Source: Methanofollis liminatans DSM 4140 (GTDB lineage: Archaea; Halobacteriota; Methanomicrobia; Methanomicrobiales; Methanofollaceae). From it: a stretch of DNA of 64,000 nucleotides. Of this stretch, positions 45,970 to 53,530 are shown one piece after another (position 1 is the stretch's first letter; every line of letters begins with the position of its first letter). The notes below the pieces were generated by a model. That model was not told the DNA's origin. It did not search any database and worked only from the letters and a program-made list of their open reading frames with translations. Location of the stretch: assembly GCF_000275865.1 (NCBI RefSeq), contig NZ_CM001555.1:186001-250000 (forward strand), read 5' to 3'. Made by a program: the position numbers and the translations under genes.

Positions 45970-46695
45970 TTAAGGTTCTTGCCCCTTTCTCTTCTTGGGC
46001 GCCGGAGGTTCTGTTACATGGAATCCGAACGCCGCGAAATCCCTGACGTCCATCCTGTGGGAACCCTCGCCGGGAGAAAGCGCCGGCATGATGAACCTGA
46101 AGAATTCACCGGCGAACTGCTCGTAAGAAAATCCCTCCGCCTCGATCGCCAGTTTCCATTTATGCTCCATCGACAATATGCCCATAAAGGATGTCATCAG
46201 GTACATCGAGGTCAGGAACGGGTCGAGATCGGCCCGGATCGTCCTGTCGTCGATGCCCTCCTGGACCGCATCCTGCAGGATCTGGCGGCAGGTGCCGTAG
46301 CCCTTTCCGATCTCTGCGGTATAGGGGTTCTCTCCAGAGAAGCGCTCGGACCCGTAGAAGTGGATCAGGCGGAGATACTCCGGGTACTCCTGTGAGAACC
46401 GGTAATAGGCCTGGCCCATCAGGGCTACCTTGACGATGCCGGGGGCCTGTGCTCCCATGCATGCCAGGTATTTTTCCTTGAGGATCTCGACGCCGCGGAG
46501 GACGATCGTGGCGAAAAGCGTCTCCTTGTTTTTAAAATACAGGTAGATGGTCGCCTTGTTCAGTTCGACCTCCCGGGCGATATCGTCCATGGAGACGTCT
46601 TCGTACCTCCGGGAGAAGAAGAGACGCTCGGCTGCATCGATGATCGCGGTCTTTCGCTGTTCTTTTTCTCGCTGTCTTCTCTCTGCTGTTCCCAT
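45970..46695 (-). CDS. TetR/AcrR-family transcriptional regulator
   Basis: The protein is 241 aa from the ATG at 46695, with GGAG 7 bases before; the longer frame has no site. The N-terminal TetR domain is clear (KTAIIDAAERLFFSRRYEDV, MDDIAREVELNKATIYLYF). The C-terminal ligand domain is about 180 residues and unassigned, and a basic proline-rich tail (APKKRKGQEP) follows. The methyltransferase gene downstream on the same strand, about 80 bp away, may be its target or operon partner. Confidence 0.9.
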   Translation of the reverse strand: MGTAERRQREKEQRKTAIIDAAERLFFSRRYEDVSMDDIAREVELNKATIYLYFKNKETLFATIVLRGVEILKEKYLACMGAQAPGIVKVALMGQAYYRFSQEYPEYLRLIHFYGSERFSGENPYTAEIGKGYGTCRQILQDAVQEGIDDRTIRADLDPFLTSMYLMTSFMGILSMEHKWKLAIEAEGFSYEQFAGEFFRFIMPALSPGEGSHRMDVRDFAAFGFHVTEPPAPKKRKGQEP

Positions 46696-46868
46696 CCTGA
46701 TGCTCCCGTTCGTGTGCCGGTGTTCACGACGCCGGATCTGATAGAGTCCCGCGATCTGCCGGTCCGGGCTGGCCCATGGGCGGATCCGACCGGCTTTGAT
46801 TGTTTCCGTCAATTCGTTTCGAGGAAGAAACCTTTTCGGCTCCTTTCGCTCGTGATACCCGGCGGCGT

Positions 46869-47711
46869 TTAGACTTCCCGCCGGATCCAGGCCTCGATGA
46901 GCGCCCGCGTGATGCTCGCCCTCCGGGGAACGGGGGGCAGGGTGTCGCGGGTAAACCACCGGGCATCTTCAATTTCCCGGCCGTCGACCCGGATCTCTCC
47001 TCCGGCATAATCTGCGACAAAGCCGATCATGAGCGAATCGGGAAACGGCCAGGGCTCGCTCCCGAAGTACCGGAGGTTTTGCACCGCAACGCCGACCTCC
47101 TCGCCGACTTCGCGGTGGACGGTCTGCTCGAGGTTCTCGCCGGGCTCGTTGAAGCCGGCGATGACCGAGAAGGCCCCCGGCGGGGAGGCGGGGGAACGGG
47201 CGAGCAGGACCTCCTCACCGGATTTGATCAGCACGATGATGGCCGGGGAGATCCTGGGGTAGGTGATGCGGCTGCAGGCCGTGCAGATCCGTGCCCGCTC
47301 GGTCGTGAGCGGGCGGGTTCGTGCGCCGCACCTCCCGCAGAAGGCGGTCGACCGGTCGAAGTCGAGGATCCGCACGGCATAGGAGGCGACGGCCATGTCG
47401 CCGTCCGGGACCTTTCCGGACAGTTCCCTGACCGGCGACGGCTGCCAGCCGCCCGGCGGCGCGGCACCGTCCGGGACCTCGGCCGCATAGTAGACGAGGT
47501 CGTCGCGGGTGCCGAGGTACGCCGGCGCACCGCACGCCAGACCGGCGGGAAGGGGATCGGGCATGAGCACGGTGCCGGGGGCCGGGTCGCTCTGGAAGAG
47601 CACGGAACTGCCCTGGACCAGGACCCAGCGTTTCCGTGCGGGCGCCGGCTCCTCCGGCTCCGGGTAGACCGGGAGGAGGGGGCGGACTGCGTAGAACGGG
47701 CGGTGCTCCAT
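46869..47711 (-). CDS. nudC: NADH pyrophosphatase-type Nudix hydrolase
   Basis: The 280-aa product has the NudC layout: an N-terminal domain, a zinc ribbon (CGRCGARTRPL, CTAC), and a Nudix box GFNEPGENLEQTVHREVGEE that fits GX5EX7REUXEE, followed by the NudC-specific SEPWPFPDSLM (usual form SQPWPFPxS). It should hydrolyse NAD(H) or NAD-capped RNA to a mononucleotide. It is a single gene on the minus strand. Confidence 0.9.
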   Translation of the reverse strand: MEHRPFYAVRPLLPVYPEPEEPAPARKRWVLVQGSSVLFQSDPAPGTVLMPDPLPAGLACGAPAYLGTRDDLVYYAAEVPDGAAPPGGWQPSPVRELSGKVPDGDMAVASYAVRILDFDRSTAFCGRCGARTRPLTTERARICTACSRITYPRISPAIIVLIKSGEEVLLARSPASPPGAFSVIAGFNEPGENLEQTVHREVGEEVGVAVQNLRYFGSEPWPFPDSLMIGFVADYAGGEIRVDGREIEDARWFTRDTLPPVPRRASITRALIEAWIRREV

Positions 47712-47769
47712 CAGGTATCCCCGGTATGGAGCCGTGAAGATCTCCTCGTTGCCATGATGAATCTCCTCG

Positions 47770-48570
47770 TTATAGGAAGTATTCCGGCTCTTTTCGCTCG
47801 CTATAGAGCGTATGGAGGCGCAACGATGCGTCCCTCACCAGGCCGGGCTTCATCGTCCTCGCGTGTTTTGGGCAGCGTTTGATGCAGGCGCAGCAGGTGA
47901 TGCATTTTTTCGTGTCGATCGCCGTGCTGTCCTCCGGATCGATGGCGCCGACCGGGCATACCTCCGCACAGGTCCCGCACCGGACGCACGCATCGCCGAC
48001 CGCGATGAAATCGACCGTCCAGAGCTTCGAGTCCCCCCGGTACGGGCGGCATCCGGGTATCGCTCCATCGGGGATCTGGTCGGCCGATGCGATGGCATCG
48101 AGTTTTTCCCGGATTTTCCGTCCGAACGACTCCGCGTGGTGCAGGTCGCCTGCATCCGGGCGATCTTTAGCCGTCGGCGTCTCGTCGGTGGAGAACGAGT
48201 GCTCCCCGATATAGGCCGCCCCGGCGATCGGTCTGCACCCGCACCCGGTCAGGATATCTTCGAGCTCGATGAGTGCATCGTCATACACCCGGTTGCCGTA
48301 GACGACGACACATACCGCCGGCGTGTTCCGGGCGGCAATCGCGTGCAGCCATTCGGTTACGAGGGCCGGCACCCTCCCCATATACACCGGCACGCCGACG
48401 ACGAGCAGTTCGTTTTCCGATGTTTCGAGCGGTTGCACTCTCGCATCAGGTCGGGTGATATCCAGCAGTTCCACGTTTTCATGCTGTATTCCGCGTGCAA
48501 TGCCCTGGACCACCGCTTTCGTCGTTCCCGTGGGTGAGAAATATACCAGTTTCACCGATTCCGTTTTCAT
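47770..48570 (-). CDS. EFR1-type flavodoxin-ferredoxin fusion protein
   Basis: The protein is 266 aa from the ATG at 48570; the frame extends upstream only with a TTG. A flavodoxin-like FMN domain (VKLVYFSPTGTTKAVVQGIA, VVGVPVYMGRVP) is followed by two 4Fe-4S motifs (CVRCGTCAEVCPVGAI and CITCCACIKRCP). EFR1 proteins are electron carriers that probably pass electrons between flavin and clusters in the cytosol. A palindromic AT-rich site about 150 bp upstream may control it. Confidence 0.85.
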   Translation of the reverse strand: MKTESVKLVYFSPTGTTKAVVQGIARGIQHENVELLDITRPDARVQPLETSENELLVVGVPVYMGRVPALVTEWLHAIAARNTPAVCVVVYGNRVYDDALIELEDILTGCGCRPIAGAAYIGEHSFSTDETPTAKDRPDAGDLHHAESFGRKIREKLDAIASADQIPDGAIPGCRPYRGDSKLWTVDFIAVGDACVRCGTCAEVCPVGAIDPEDSTAIDTKKCITCCACIKRCPKHARTMKPGLVRDASLRLHTLYSERKEPEYFL

Positions 48571-48718
48571 TTCATCTGCCCCGTCAATAGTCTCTGAATT
48601 GTGCAAACGACACCGTTCATTCGCCTTCAATCCCCCGTGGGTCCTCGTCCCTCTCCCATCGGGGGGTGTCGCTCCGGGATGCTGCCCGGAGGGGGTTTCA
48701 CCAGAACTGTCTAACTCT

Positions 48719-48735
48719 TAGTTATATTATAACTA
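48719..48735. promoter_or_regulatory. 17-bp AT-rich palindrome upstream of the EFR1 gene
   Basis: TAGTTATATTATAACTA has perfect 8-bp arms about a central base. It overlaps possible TATA boxes on both strands, so it may be an operator or a symmetric promoter for the EFR1 gene. Confidence 0.5.
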
Positions 48736-48739
48736 TCGG

Positions 48740-49046
48740 TTATCGGATGGATGCGAGCTGGATATCATGGTGCACCGGGGGAAAAATGATCCGGTCTTCC
48801 TCGACGTCGGGCCGGCCCGCCGCAGAGCCCACGCCCGGTCGGATCACGTTCTCCCGATCGGGACGAAACGGGATATGCCGGACCCGGATCACGTCGCCCT
48901 GGCCCGGCCCCTCGAAGGTCAGGACGTGGTAGCCGCGTCTGATCCCTTCCATCGCATACGGGTGGAGTTCCTCCTGGCAGCCGTCGAAGCCGGTCTGGAC
49001 GATGAGGAGCGGCCTGGGTATAGTGGCGAAGTACTGAGATCACCAT
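48740..49046 (-). pseudogene. Fragment of an alpha/beta-hydrolase gene
   Basis: The minus strand reads RPLLIVQTGFDGCQEELHPY then AMEGIRRGYHVLTFEGPGQG and HIPFRPDRENVI. This is the middle of a dipeptidyl-peptidase-like alpha/beta hydrolase, before the nucleophile Ser. The frame ends before the catalytic GxSxG motif and no proper start is found, so only a piece remains. Confidence 0.65.
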
Positions 49047-49108
49047 TTTTTAGATGCTGCAAGCGGGCAAGAAATCTCAAAAATACACGCTCTTCCAATC
49101 TTAAGTTA

Positions 49109-49154
49109 GAAAAATGTGTACATCACACACAAAATAAGGTGGAAAAATGTGTAC
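49109..49154. repeat. Pair of 13-bp direct repeats near tRNA-Leu
   Basis: GAAAAATGTGTAC occurs at 49109-49121 and 49142-49154, both followed by a CAC-rich stretch. The pair lies between the tRNA 3' end and the hydrolase remnant. Confidence 0.6.
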
Positions 49155-49184
49155 GGGAGACACATAATCTATACTTAAAGAAAA

Positions 49185-49267
49185 TGCGAGAGGCCGGATT
49201 CGAACCGACGGACCCCTGCGGGAACAGATCTTGAGTCTGTCGCCGTTAGCCACTTGGCTACTCTCGC
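49185..49267 (-). tRNA. tRNA-Leu (CAA)
   Basis: The minus strand folds as a class II tRNA. The acceptor GCGAGAG pairs with CTCTCGC, the anticodon loop is CTCAAGA with anticodon CAA, there is a long variable arm (TCCCGCAGGGGTC), and the T loop is TTCGAAT. No CCA is encoded and no intron is seen. T-rich sequence follows its 3' end. Confidence 0.95.
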
Positions 49268-49330
49268 AATTTGCAGACAGTATTCGCCCGGCCCACTCTA
49301 ATACCTATCGCCGGGCAGAATCCCCGGCGC

Positions 49331-49606
49331 TCAGTACCGGATCGAAAACGCCCCTGACGCCCCGGCGGGCGCTTCCCGCCGCACCTCGACCCCGTCCACC
49401 CGCGCCCCGGGCGGTCCCCGCCGGCAGAAGGCGATCATCTCCTCGACCATCTCCTCCTCGCCCTCGAAGACCGCCTCCACCCGTCCGTCAGGGAGGTTTC
49501 GCACCCACCCGGCAACGCCGCGGCCTCTGGCCTCCTTTTCGGTTGCGTACCTGAAGCAGACCCCCTGCACAAGCCCGCTCACGACGACGTGCGCCCGCAG
49601 CCTCAT
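49331..49606 (-). CDS. acyP: Acylphosphatase
   Basis: The 91-aa product has the acylphosphatase core VVSGLVQGVCFRYAT, in which the Arg binds phosphate, and WVRNLPDGRVEAVFEG containing the catalytic Asn. It ends FSIRY as expected. It hydrolyses acyl phosphates in the cytosol. Its ATG overlaps the stop of the upstream gene (ATGA). Confidence 0.95.
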   Translation of the reverse strand: MRLRAHVVVSGLVQGVCFRYATEKEARGRGVAGWVRNLPDGRVEAVFEGEEEMVEEMIAFCRRGPPGARVDGVEVRREAPAGASGAFSIRY

Positions 49607-50049
49607 AACTCCTTCAGGATCTCCTCCACGATCCCGGCGGCGTCCGCCACATACCCGGTGCACCGCTCTGAAAACACCCCGGCCGCCCTGGCCGCCTCCA
49701 GGCCCCTCGGGCCGGAGAGGTCGAACCCCACCAGTTCGGTGCAGTTCACCGAGCCGTGGCGGGCAGAAAACCGGCGGATAAACTCCCGCACCAGGGCGTA
49801 GCACCGCTCCTTCCCCTCCCGGTCGCCGGGCACGGCGGTGCCGCGGGCGATGCCGAGCACCAGCACGGCGCCGCTCACCGCCCCGCAGGTCCGGTCGGTA
49901 TGGGCGAGCCCGCCGCCGAAGCCGCAGGCAAGTTTCCTCACCGTCTCTTCATCCAGGCCATAGTCGCGGGCGAACACGGAGGCGACCGCCTGCGCACAGT
50001 TCAGGCCGCCGTCAAAGGCGCGTGCAGCCTCTTCGGATCGTTCTGACAT
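49603..50049 (-). CDS. C_GCAxxG_C_C-family redox protein
   Basis: The 148-aa product has the family signature GGLNCAQAV, then CGFGGG and TCGAVSGAVLVLG, and later Cys residues. Such proteins are probable redox or metal-binding factors often found near oxidoreductases in anaerobes. It is in a tight minus-strand run with the cupin and ferredoxin-membrane genes upstream. Confidence 0.9.
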   Translation of the reverse strand: MSERSEEAARAFDGGLNCAQAVASVFARDYGLDEETVRKLACGFGGGLAHTDRTCGAVSGAVLVLGIARGTAVPGDREGKERCYALVREFIRRFSARHGSVNCTELVGFDLSGPRGLEAARAAGVFSERCTGYVADAAGIVEEILKEL

Positions 50050-50055
50050 CCGGGA

Positions 50056-50358
50056 TCATTCCTGCGGCCGCTTCTGCCCGGCCGCCGCCTGCCGGTATTC
50101 AGCCATCAAAGCCGCCGCATAGGCGTCGGCCTTCTTCGTCGGGACGTAGTTGAAGGCCCGCACCCTTCTGAGCACCTCCTCCCTCACCTCGTCCTCGCGG
50201 GAGAGGCCGAGGGCGATCACGTCGCCCAGGATCCGGTCGAGGTGGTCGATCCCGATCTCCTTCCCGTCGATGAGGATCTTCCTGATCGCCGGACCTTCCG
50301 GGACAACGCCGCCGCAGACCGTGCAGTAGTTCCCGTCTTTATCGTCCATCCGTATCAC
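50056..50358 (-). CDS. Small CxxC protein of unknown function
   Basis: The 100-aa product has one CxxC near the N terminus (NYCTVCGGVV) and is otherwise helical and charged. A short helix-rich domain follows (HLDRILGDVIALGLSRED). I recognise no named family with confidence. It overlaps the cupin gene by 4 bp and precedes the C_GCAxxG gene by 6 bp, so it is part of a small redox/metal operon. Confidence 0.75.
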   Translation of the reverse strand: MIRMDDKDGNYCTVCGGVVPEGPAIRKILIDGKEIGIDHLDRILGDVIALGLSREDEVREEVLRRVRAFNYVPTKKADAYAAALMAEYRQAAAGQKRPQE

Positions 50359-50690
50359 TCCCTGATCATGATCAGCATCATCTTAAAGGGCGTCACTGCC
50401 GAGAGGGCGTGGGGGGCGTTCGCCGGGAAGATGATCGTCTCCCCCTCGGTCATCTGGTGCGTCTCCCCGGCGAGCCAGACCTCGCACTCGCCCTCCAGGA
50501 TCGTGACGACGGCGTCGTAGGGCGCCGTGTGCTCGGAAAGCCCCTCGTCCTCGTCGAAGGAGAAGAGGGTGATGCTCCCGGCCGGGCGGTTGACGATCAT
50601 CCGGCTCGCCACGGTCCCGTCCTGGTAGGCGACAAGGTCCTTCAGGCGCAGGACCTTCCCTTTGATTTCGTTTCGTTTTTCATCGGTCAT
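50355..50690 (-). CDS. Cupin-domain protein
   Basis: The protein is 111 aa from the ATG at 50690. Cupin motifs are SEHTAPYDAVVTILEGECEV (motif 1) and EGETIIFPANAPHAL (motif 2), with His and Glu ligands for a metal. The lower end, MLIMIRE, is typical of small archaeal cupins. It lies between the 4Fe-4S membrane protein and the CxxC protein. Confidence 0.9.
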   Translation of the reverse strand: MTDEKRNEIKGKVLRLKDLVAYQDGTVASRMIVNRPAGSITLFSFDEDEGLSEHTAPYDAVVTILEGECEVWLAGETHQMTEGETIIFPANAPHALSAVTPFKMMLIMIRE

Positions 50691-50704
50691 GGATACTCCT
50701 CTCT

Positions 50705-51472
50705 TCACCGTCGTGCATAATGAAGAGCTCCCTCCGCCGGGCAGACCTCGACGCACCTGCCGCACATGTAGCACTCGGCCTTCGCGTCCGTCTTCTTCGC
50801 CTCGTCGACCGGGCACGCCCGCTCGCATCGCCCGCACTCGATGCAGAGGTCGGTGCGCACGAAGCGGTACAGGGACTCCGAGGAGGCGACGGCGAGCAGG
50901 GCGCCGTACGGGCAGATAAACCGGCAGAAGGGACGGTAGACGAACGCCGAAAGGGCGAGGATGCCGAGGAATATCGCCGCCGGGACCCCGAGGGCGAGGT
51001 GGAAGAGGTCGTGGACGCCGAGGGCGCCCAGCAGGTTGAAGGAGAAGAGCAGCCCCGCGGCGAAGAAGGCCAGGAAAACCCCGCCCCGCACCGCCATGGA
51101 GACCTTCTTCTGCGTCCGCCCGACCTTCTTCGGGGAGAGGTGTGCGGCGATCTCCTGCAGGGCCCCGACCGGGCAGAAGTGCCCGCAGAAGATCCGCCCG
51201 AAGAGGAGGGCGAGCCCGAGCATCACGGCAAGCCCGACGGCGACCAGCAGCACCGGCGCCCCGAGCCCCGCAACGTCCCGCAGGACGAGGAGCTGGAACT
51301 GGTACGGCGCCACCGGGGAGAAGATCAGAAAACCGAGCAGGGCGGTGACGGCAAGAATGGGCAGCCCTTTCCTGCGCGAGAACCTGCCGGTGTGCCAGAG
51401 GTAGGCAAGGGCGAGAATGCCGGCAAGGGCGTAGACCAGCCCGACCGCTTTCGGAACCGATGCGAAGACCAT
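50705..51472 (-). CDS. 4Fe-4S membrane protein, NapH/YccM-like
   Basis: The 255-aa product has about five membrane helices and four Cys motifs: CGHFCPVGA and CRFICPYGA between helices, then CIECGRCERACP and CYMCGRCVEVCP at the C terminus. This is the NapH/NosR-type electron-transfer arrangement. It probably carries electrons across or along the membrane for an unknown partner. It is the first gene of the cluster with the cupin, CxxC, C_GCAxxG and acylphosphatase genes. Confidence 0.9.
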   Translation of the reverse strand: MVFASVPKAVGLVYALAGILALAYLWHTGRFSRRKGLPILAVTALLGFLIFSPVAPYQFQLLVLRDVAGLGAPVLLVAVGLAVMLGLALLFGRIFCGHFCPVGALQEIAAHLSPKKVGRTQKKVSMAVRGGVFLAFFAAGLLFSFNLLGALGVHDLFHLALGVPAAIFLGILALSAFVYRPFCRFICPYGALLAVASSESLYRFVRTDLCIECGRCERACPVDEAKKTDAKAECYMCGRCVEVCPAEGALHYARR

Positions 51473-51509
51473 ATCCTCTCACTCTCCGGCAAGGGATAAA
51501 ATGGTGGTG

Positions 51510-51980
51510 TCACCGGGAGGATAACACCGGCCGGGCGAACTCCTGTTCGAAGAAGACGTAGTCTGAACGGGCCATGCCGAGGCGGCGGTAGGTCTCCTGG
51601 GCGGCCGTGTTCTCCTTCTCCACGTACAGGCGGAGCCCGACCACGCCGGGCCGCTCCCGTGCGGCCGCCTCGACGGCGGCGAAGATCCTGGTGAAGACCC
51701 CCTGCCGCCTGAAGGCCGGCGCCACATAGACGCTCTGGATCCACCAGAAATCGCCGTTGCGCCAATCGCTCCACTCGTAGGTGACCATCGCCTGCCCGAC
51801 CACCTCGCCTCCGGTTTCGGCGAGGAGGTAAAACCCCCGCCGCGGCTCGGCGAGCACCGCCTCCACCCCCGCCCTGACCGTCGCCGGGTCGAGGGCCCGC
51901 CCCTCGGTCTCCATTGCCATGGCGATGTTGTGGGCGGCGATCACGCCGGCGTCATCAGGCGCGGCCGGACGCAGCCTCAT
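51510..51980 (-). CDS. GNAT-family N-acetyltransferase
   Basis: The protein is 156 aa from the ATG at 51980, with GGGAGAG just upstream. Acetyl-CoA binding pattern VYVAPAFRRQGVFTRIFAAV (Q/RxxGxxG/A type) and the C-terminal LYVEKENTAAQETYRRLGM are diagnostic. The acceptor is unknown. Confidence 0.9.
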   Translation of the reverse strand: MRLRPAAPDDAGVIAAHNIAMAMETEGRALDPATVRAGVEAVLAEPRRGFYLLAETGGEVVGQAMVTYEWSDWRNGDFWWIQSVYVAPAFRRQGVFTRIFAAVEAAARERPGVVGLRLYVEKENTAAQETYRRLGMARSDYVFFEQEFARPVLSSR

Positions 51981-52042
51981 CTCTCTCCCGTTCACGCGGG
52001 AGAGGTTGGGAATGCAGGGTAAGGTGTTTTTCGGTCGGCCCT

Positions 52043-52258
52043 CTACCGCGGCGGCCGGCATTTTTCCGGGCAAGCGGAGATCCGCCCGGTCTCGGGATCG
52101 AGTTCGTAGTCGCCCGGGTGCTCCACGAGGTCCAGGGCGTTGATCTTTTGATCGATTAAGTCCTGGTAGGTGAACCCATAGGTCGCGGAATCGGTCCCTT
52201 TTTTGTATTCGACTACGATGCCGTTCACTTTCTTCGACGCCCCCGTAATGGCTTCCAT
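52043..52258 (-). CDS. Unknown small protein, 71 aa
   Basis: The frame from the ATG at 52258 (MEAITGASKKVNGIVVEYKK) is preferred to the longer one at 52291, which overlaps the MerR gene. A beta-strand-rich start and a later YELDPETGRISACPEKC part are seen, with two Cys near the end. I do not recognise the family. It lies between a GNAT and a MerR gene on the same strand. Confidence 0.55.
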   Translation of the reverse strand: MEAITGASKKVNGIVVEYKKGTDSATYGFTYQDLIDQKINALDLVEHPGDYELDPETGRISACPEKCRPPR

Positions 52259-52287
52259 GGTGCTGAATGCACGACACCATACTTGAA

Positions 52288-53118
52288 TCATTCGGCCGGC
52301 TGGATGGGGTACTGCACTTCGGTGCGGATCTCCTCCCTGCCGACCTCGTGCGGGCTGTTATAGTAGAGCTCCCGGTCGGGCCCGGCGAGGGCGAGGCCGT
52401 GCTCAGCGGCGTATGCGGCGATCGCACCGTACGCCCCGAAAAGATCTTCGTACGGCCCGGTGTGGACGACAGAGATCGCCGTCACCGCGGGGAGCACCTT
52501 CACCTCCACCCCCTCTTCGACGGCGATCCGGCCGGCGACCGGGACGGCGATCTCAATGTCGGCGTCGCTCTCCCTGTACTCCTCGTCGTGGCAGAGCATC
52601 ATCACCGGGCCGGTGATCCGCACGCCGTTGCGCAGGTTCTCCGGCGTATGGATGGCGGCCATCAACTCCTCGATCAACCGGTGGCATACGTCCTCGTAGG
52701 TGCCCTTTTCTCTCCGTGCGATCACCCGGATCTCCGGGATCTCCTTTACATTTGGTTCTGACAGCGACATGATATACACCTCTTCGGGGGAGGCCCACCT
52801 CTGGAGGGCCTCCTCGATCGCGCTGAGGCGCCCCATCTCCTGCCGCACCGCGGCAAGACGCCCCTGCATCATGGCCGCCGCCGTCGTCTCGTCTGCATCA
52901 AGGATCCGCCCGATCTCGTCGAGGGAGAAGCCGAGGTAAGAGAGGCTCCGGATCCGGATCCCCCGCTCGATCTGCGAGATGGTGTACGAGCGGTAGCCGG
53001 TGATCCGGTCCTTCGCTCCCGGCACCAGAAGACCTTTCTGGTCGTAGAGGCGCAGTGCCTTCTGCGTCAGGTGCGTGATAAGCGAGAACCGGCCGATGGG
53101 AATCTGGTCGACGGTCAT
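52288..53118 (-). CDS. MerR-family regulator with GyrI-like effector domain
   Basis: The 276-aa product has an N-terminal MerR helix-turn-helix (IGRFSLITHLTQKALRLYDQ, GYRSYTISQIERGIRIRSL), a coiled-coil dimer helix, and a C-terminal GyrI/AraC-effector-type domain from about residue 120 (PEIRVIARREKGTYED, VHTGPYEDLFGAYGAI). This is the BmrR-like multidrug-binding type. The ligand is unknown. Confidence 0.9.
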   Translation of the reverse strand: MTVDQIPIGRFSLITHLTQKALRLYDQKGLLVPGAKDRITGYRSYTISQIERGIRIRSLSYLGFSLDEIGRILDADETTAAAMMQGRLAAVRQEMGRLSAIEEALQRWASPEEVYIMSLSEPNVKEIPEIRVIARREKGTYEDVCHRLIEELMAAIHTPENLRNGVRITGPVMMLCHDEEYRESDADIEIAVPVAGRIAVEEGVEVKVLPAVTAISVVHTGPYEDLFGAYGAIAAYAAEHGLALAGPDRELYYNSPHEVGREEIRTEVQYPIQPAE

Positions 53119-53266
53119 GTGCGACAGAGCATGGGGGAGGTGTTCACATCATATGCCGCAGTCTGCCCCGGGTCAGGGTCGAGAAACGCCGGAGCGGACC
53201 TTCCTGAGATCGATCGGCATGACGGTATAAGAACGGATCGTGATGGAAAAAGACCTGCACAAAAAG

Positions 53267-53341
53267 TGGGATCGCTGAGATTTGAACTCAGGTCAGAGCG
53301 TCCCGAACGCCCTAGGATGGACCAGGCTACCCTACGATCCC
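53267..53341 (-). tRNA. tRNA-Pro (CGG)
   Basis: The minus strand folds with acceptor GGGATCG/CGATCCC, anticodon stem GGGCG/CGCTC, loop TTCGGGA with anticodon CGG, and T arm CTGAG-TTCAAAT-CTCAG. No CCA is encoded and no intron is seen. Confidence 0.95.
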
Positions 53342-53442
53342 GCTGAAGCACATAAGTTTGGCGCCGGTAGTATTTGAGCACTTCGGAAAACGACGGACGT
53401 GTGGTGCCGGGAGAGAGGGAGAGGCCGGGGGGCCGCGCGTGG

Positions 53443-53485
53443 TATCAATATCTATCAATTTGTTTCATATTGATAGATACTGATA
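53443..53485. promoter_or_regulatory. Large inverted repeat upstream of the Fic gene, probable operator
   Basis: TATCAATATCTATCAAT (53443-53459) and ATTGATAGATACTGATA (53469-53485) are inverted copies with one mismatch in 17, around a 9-base spacer. Each arm itself holds two TATCAAT half-sites. The site lies 45 bp before the Fic gene, where a regulator would overlap the promoter. It might be bound by the winged helix of the Fic protein itself. Confidence 0.8.
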
Positions 53486-53530
53486 TCAGGTACCAGGTGA
53501 AAAGGATCGTTCGGCCAGGAGACCAGGTCC

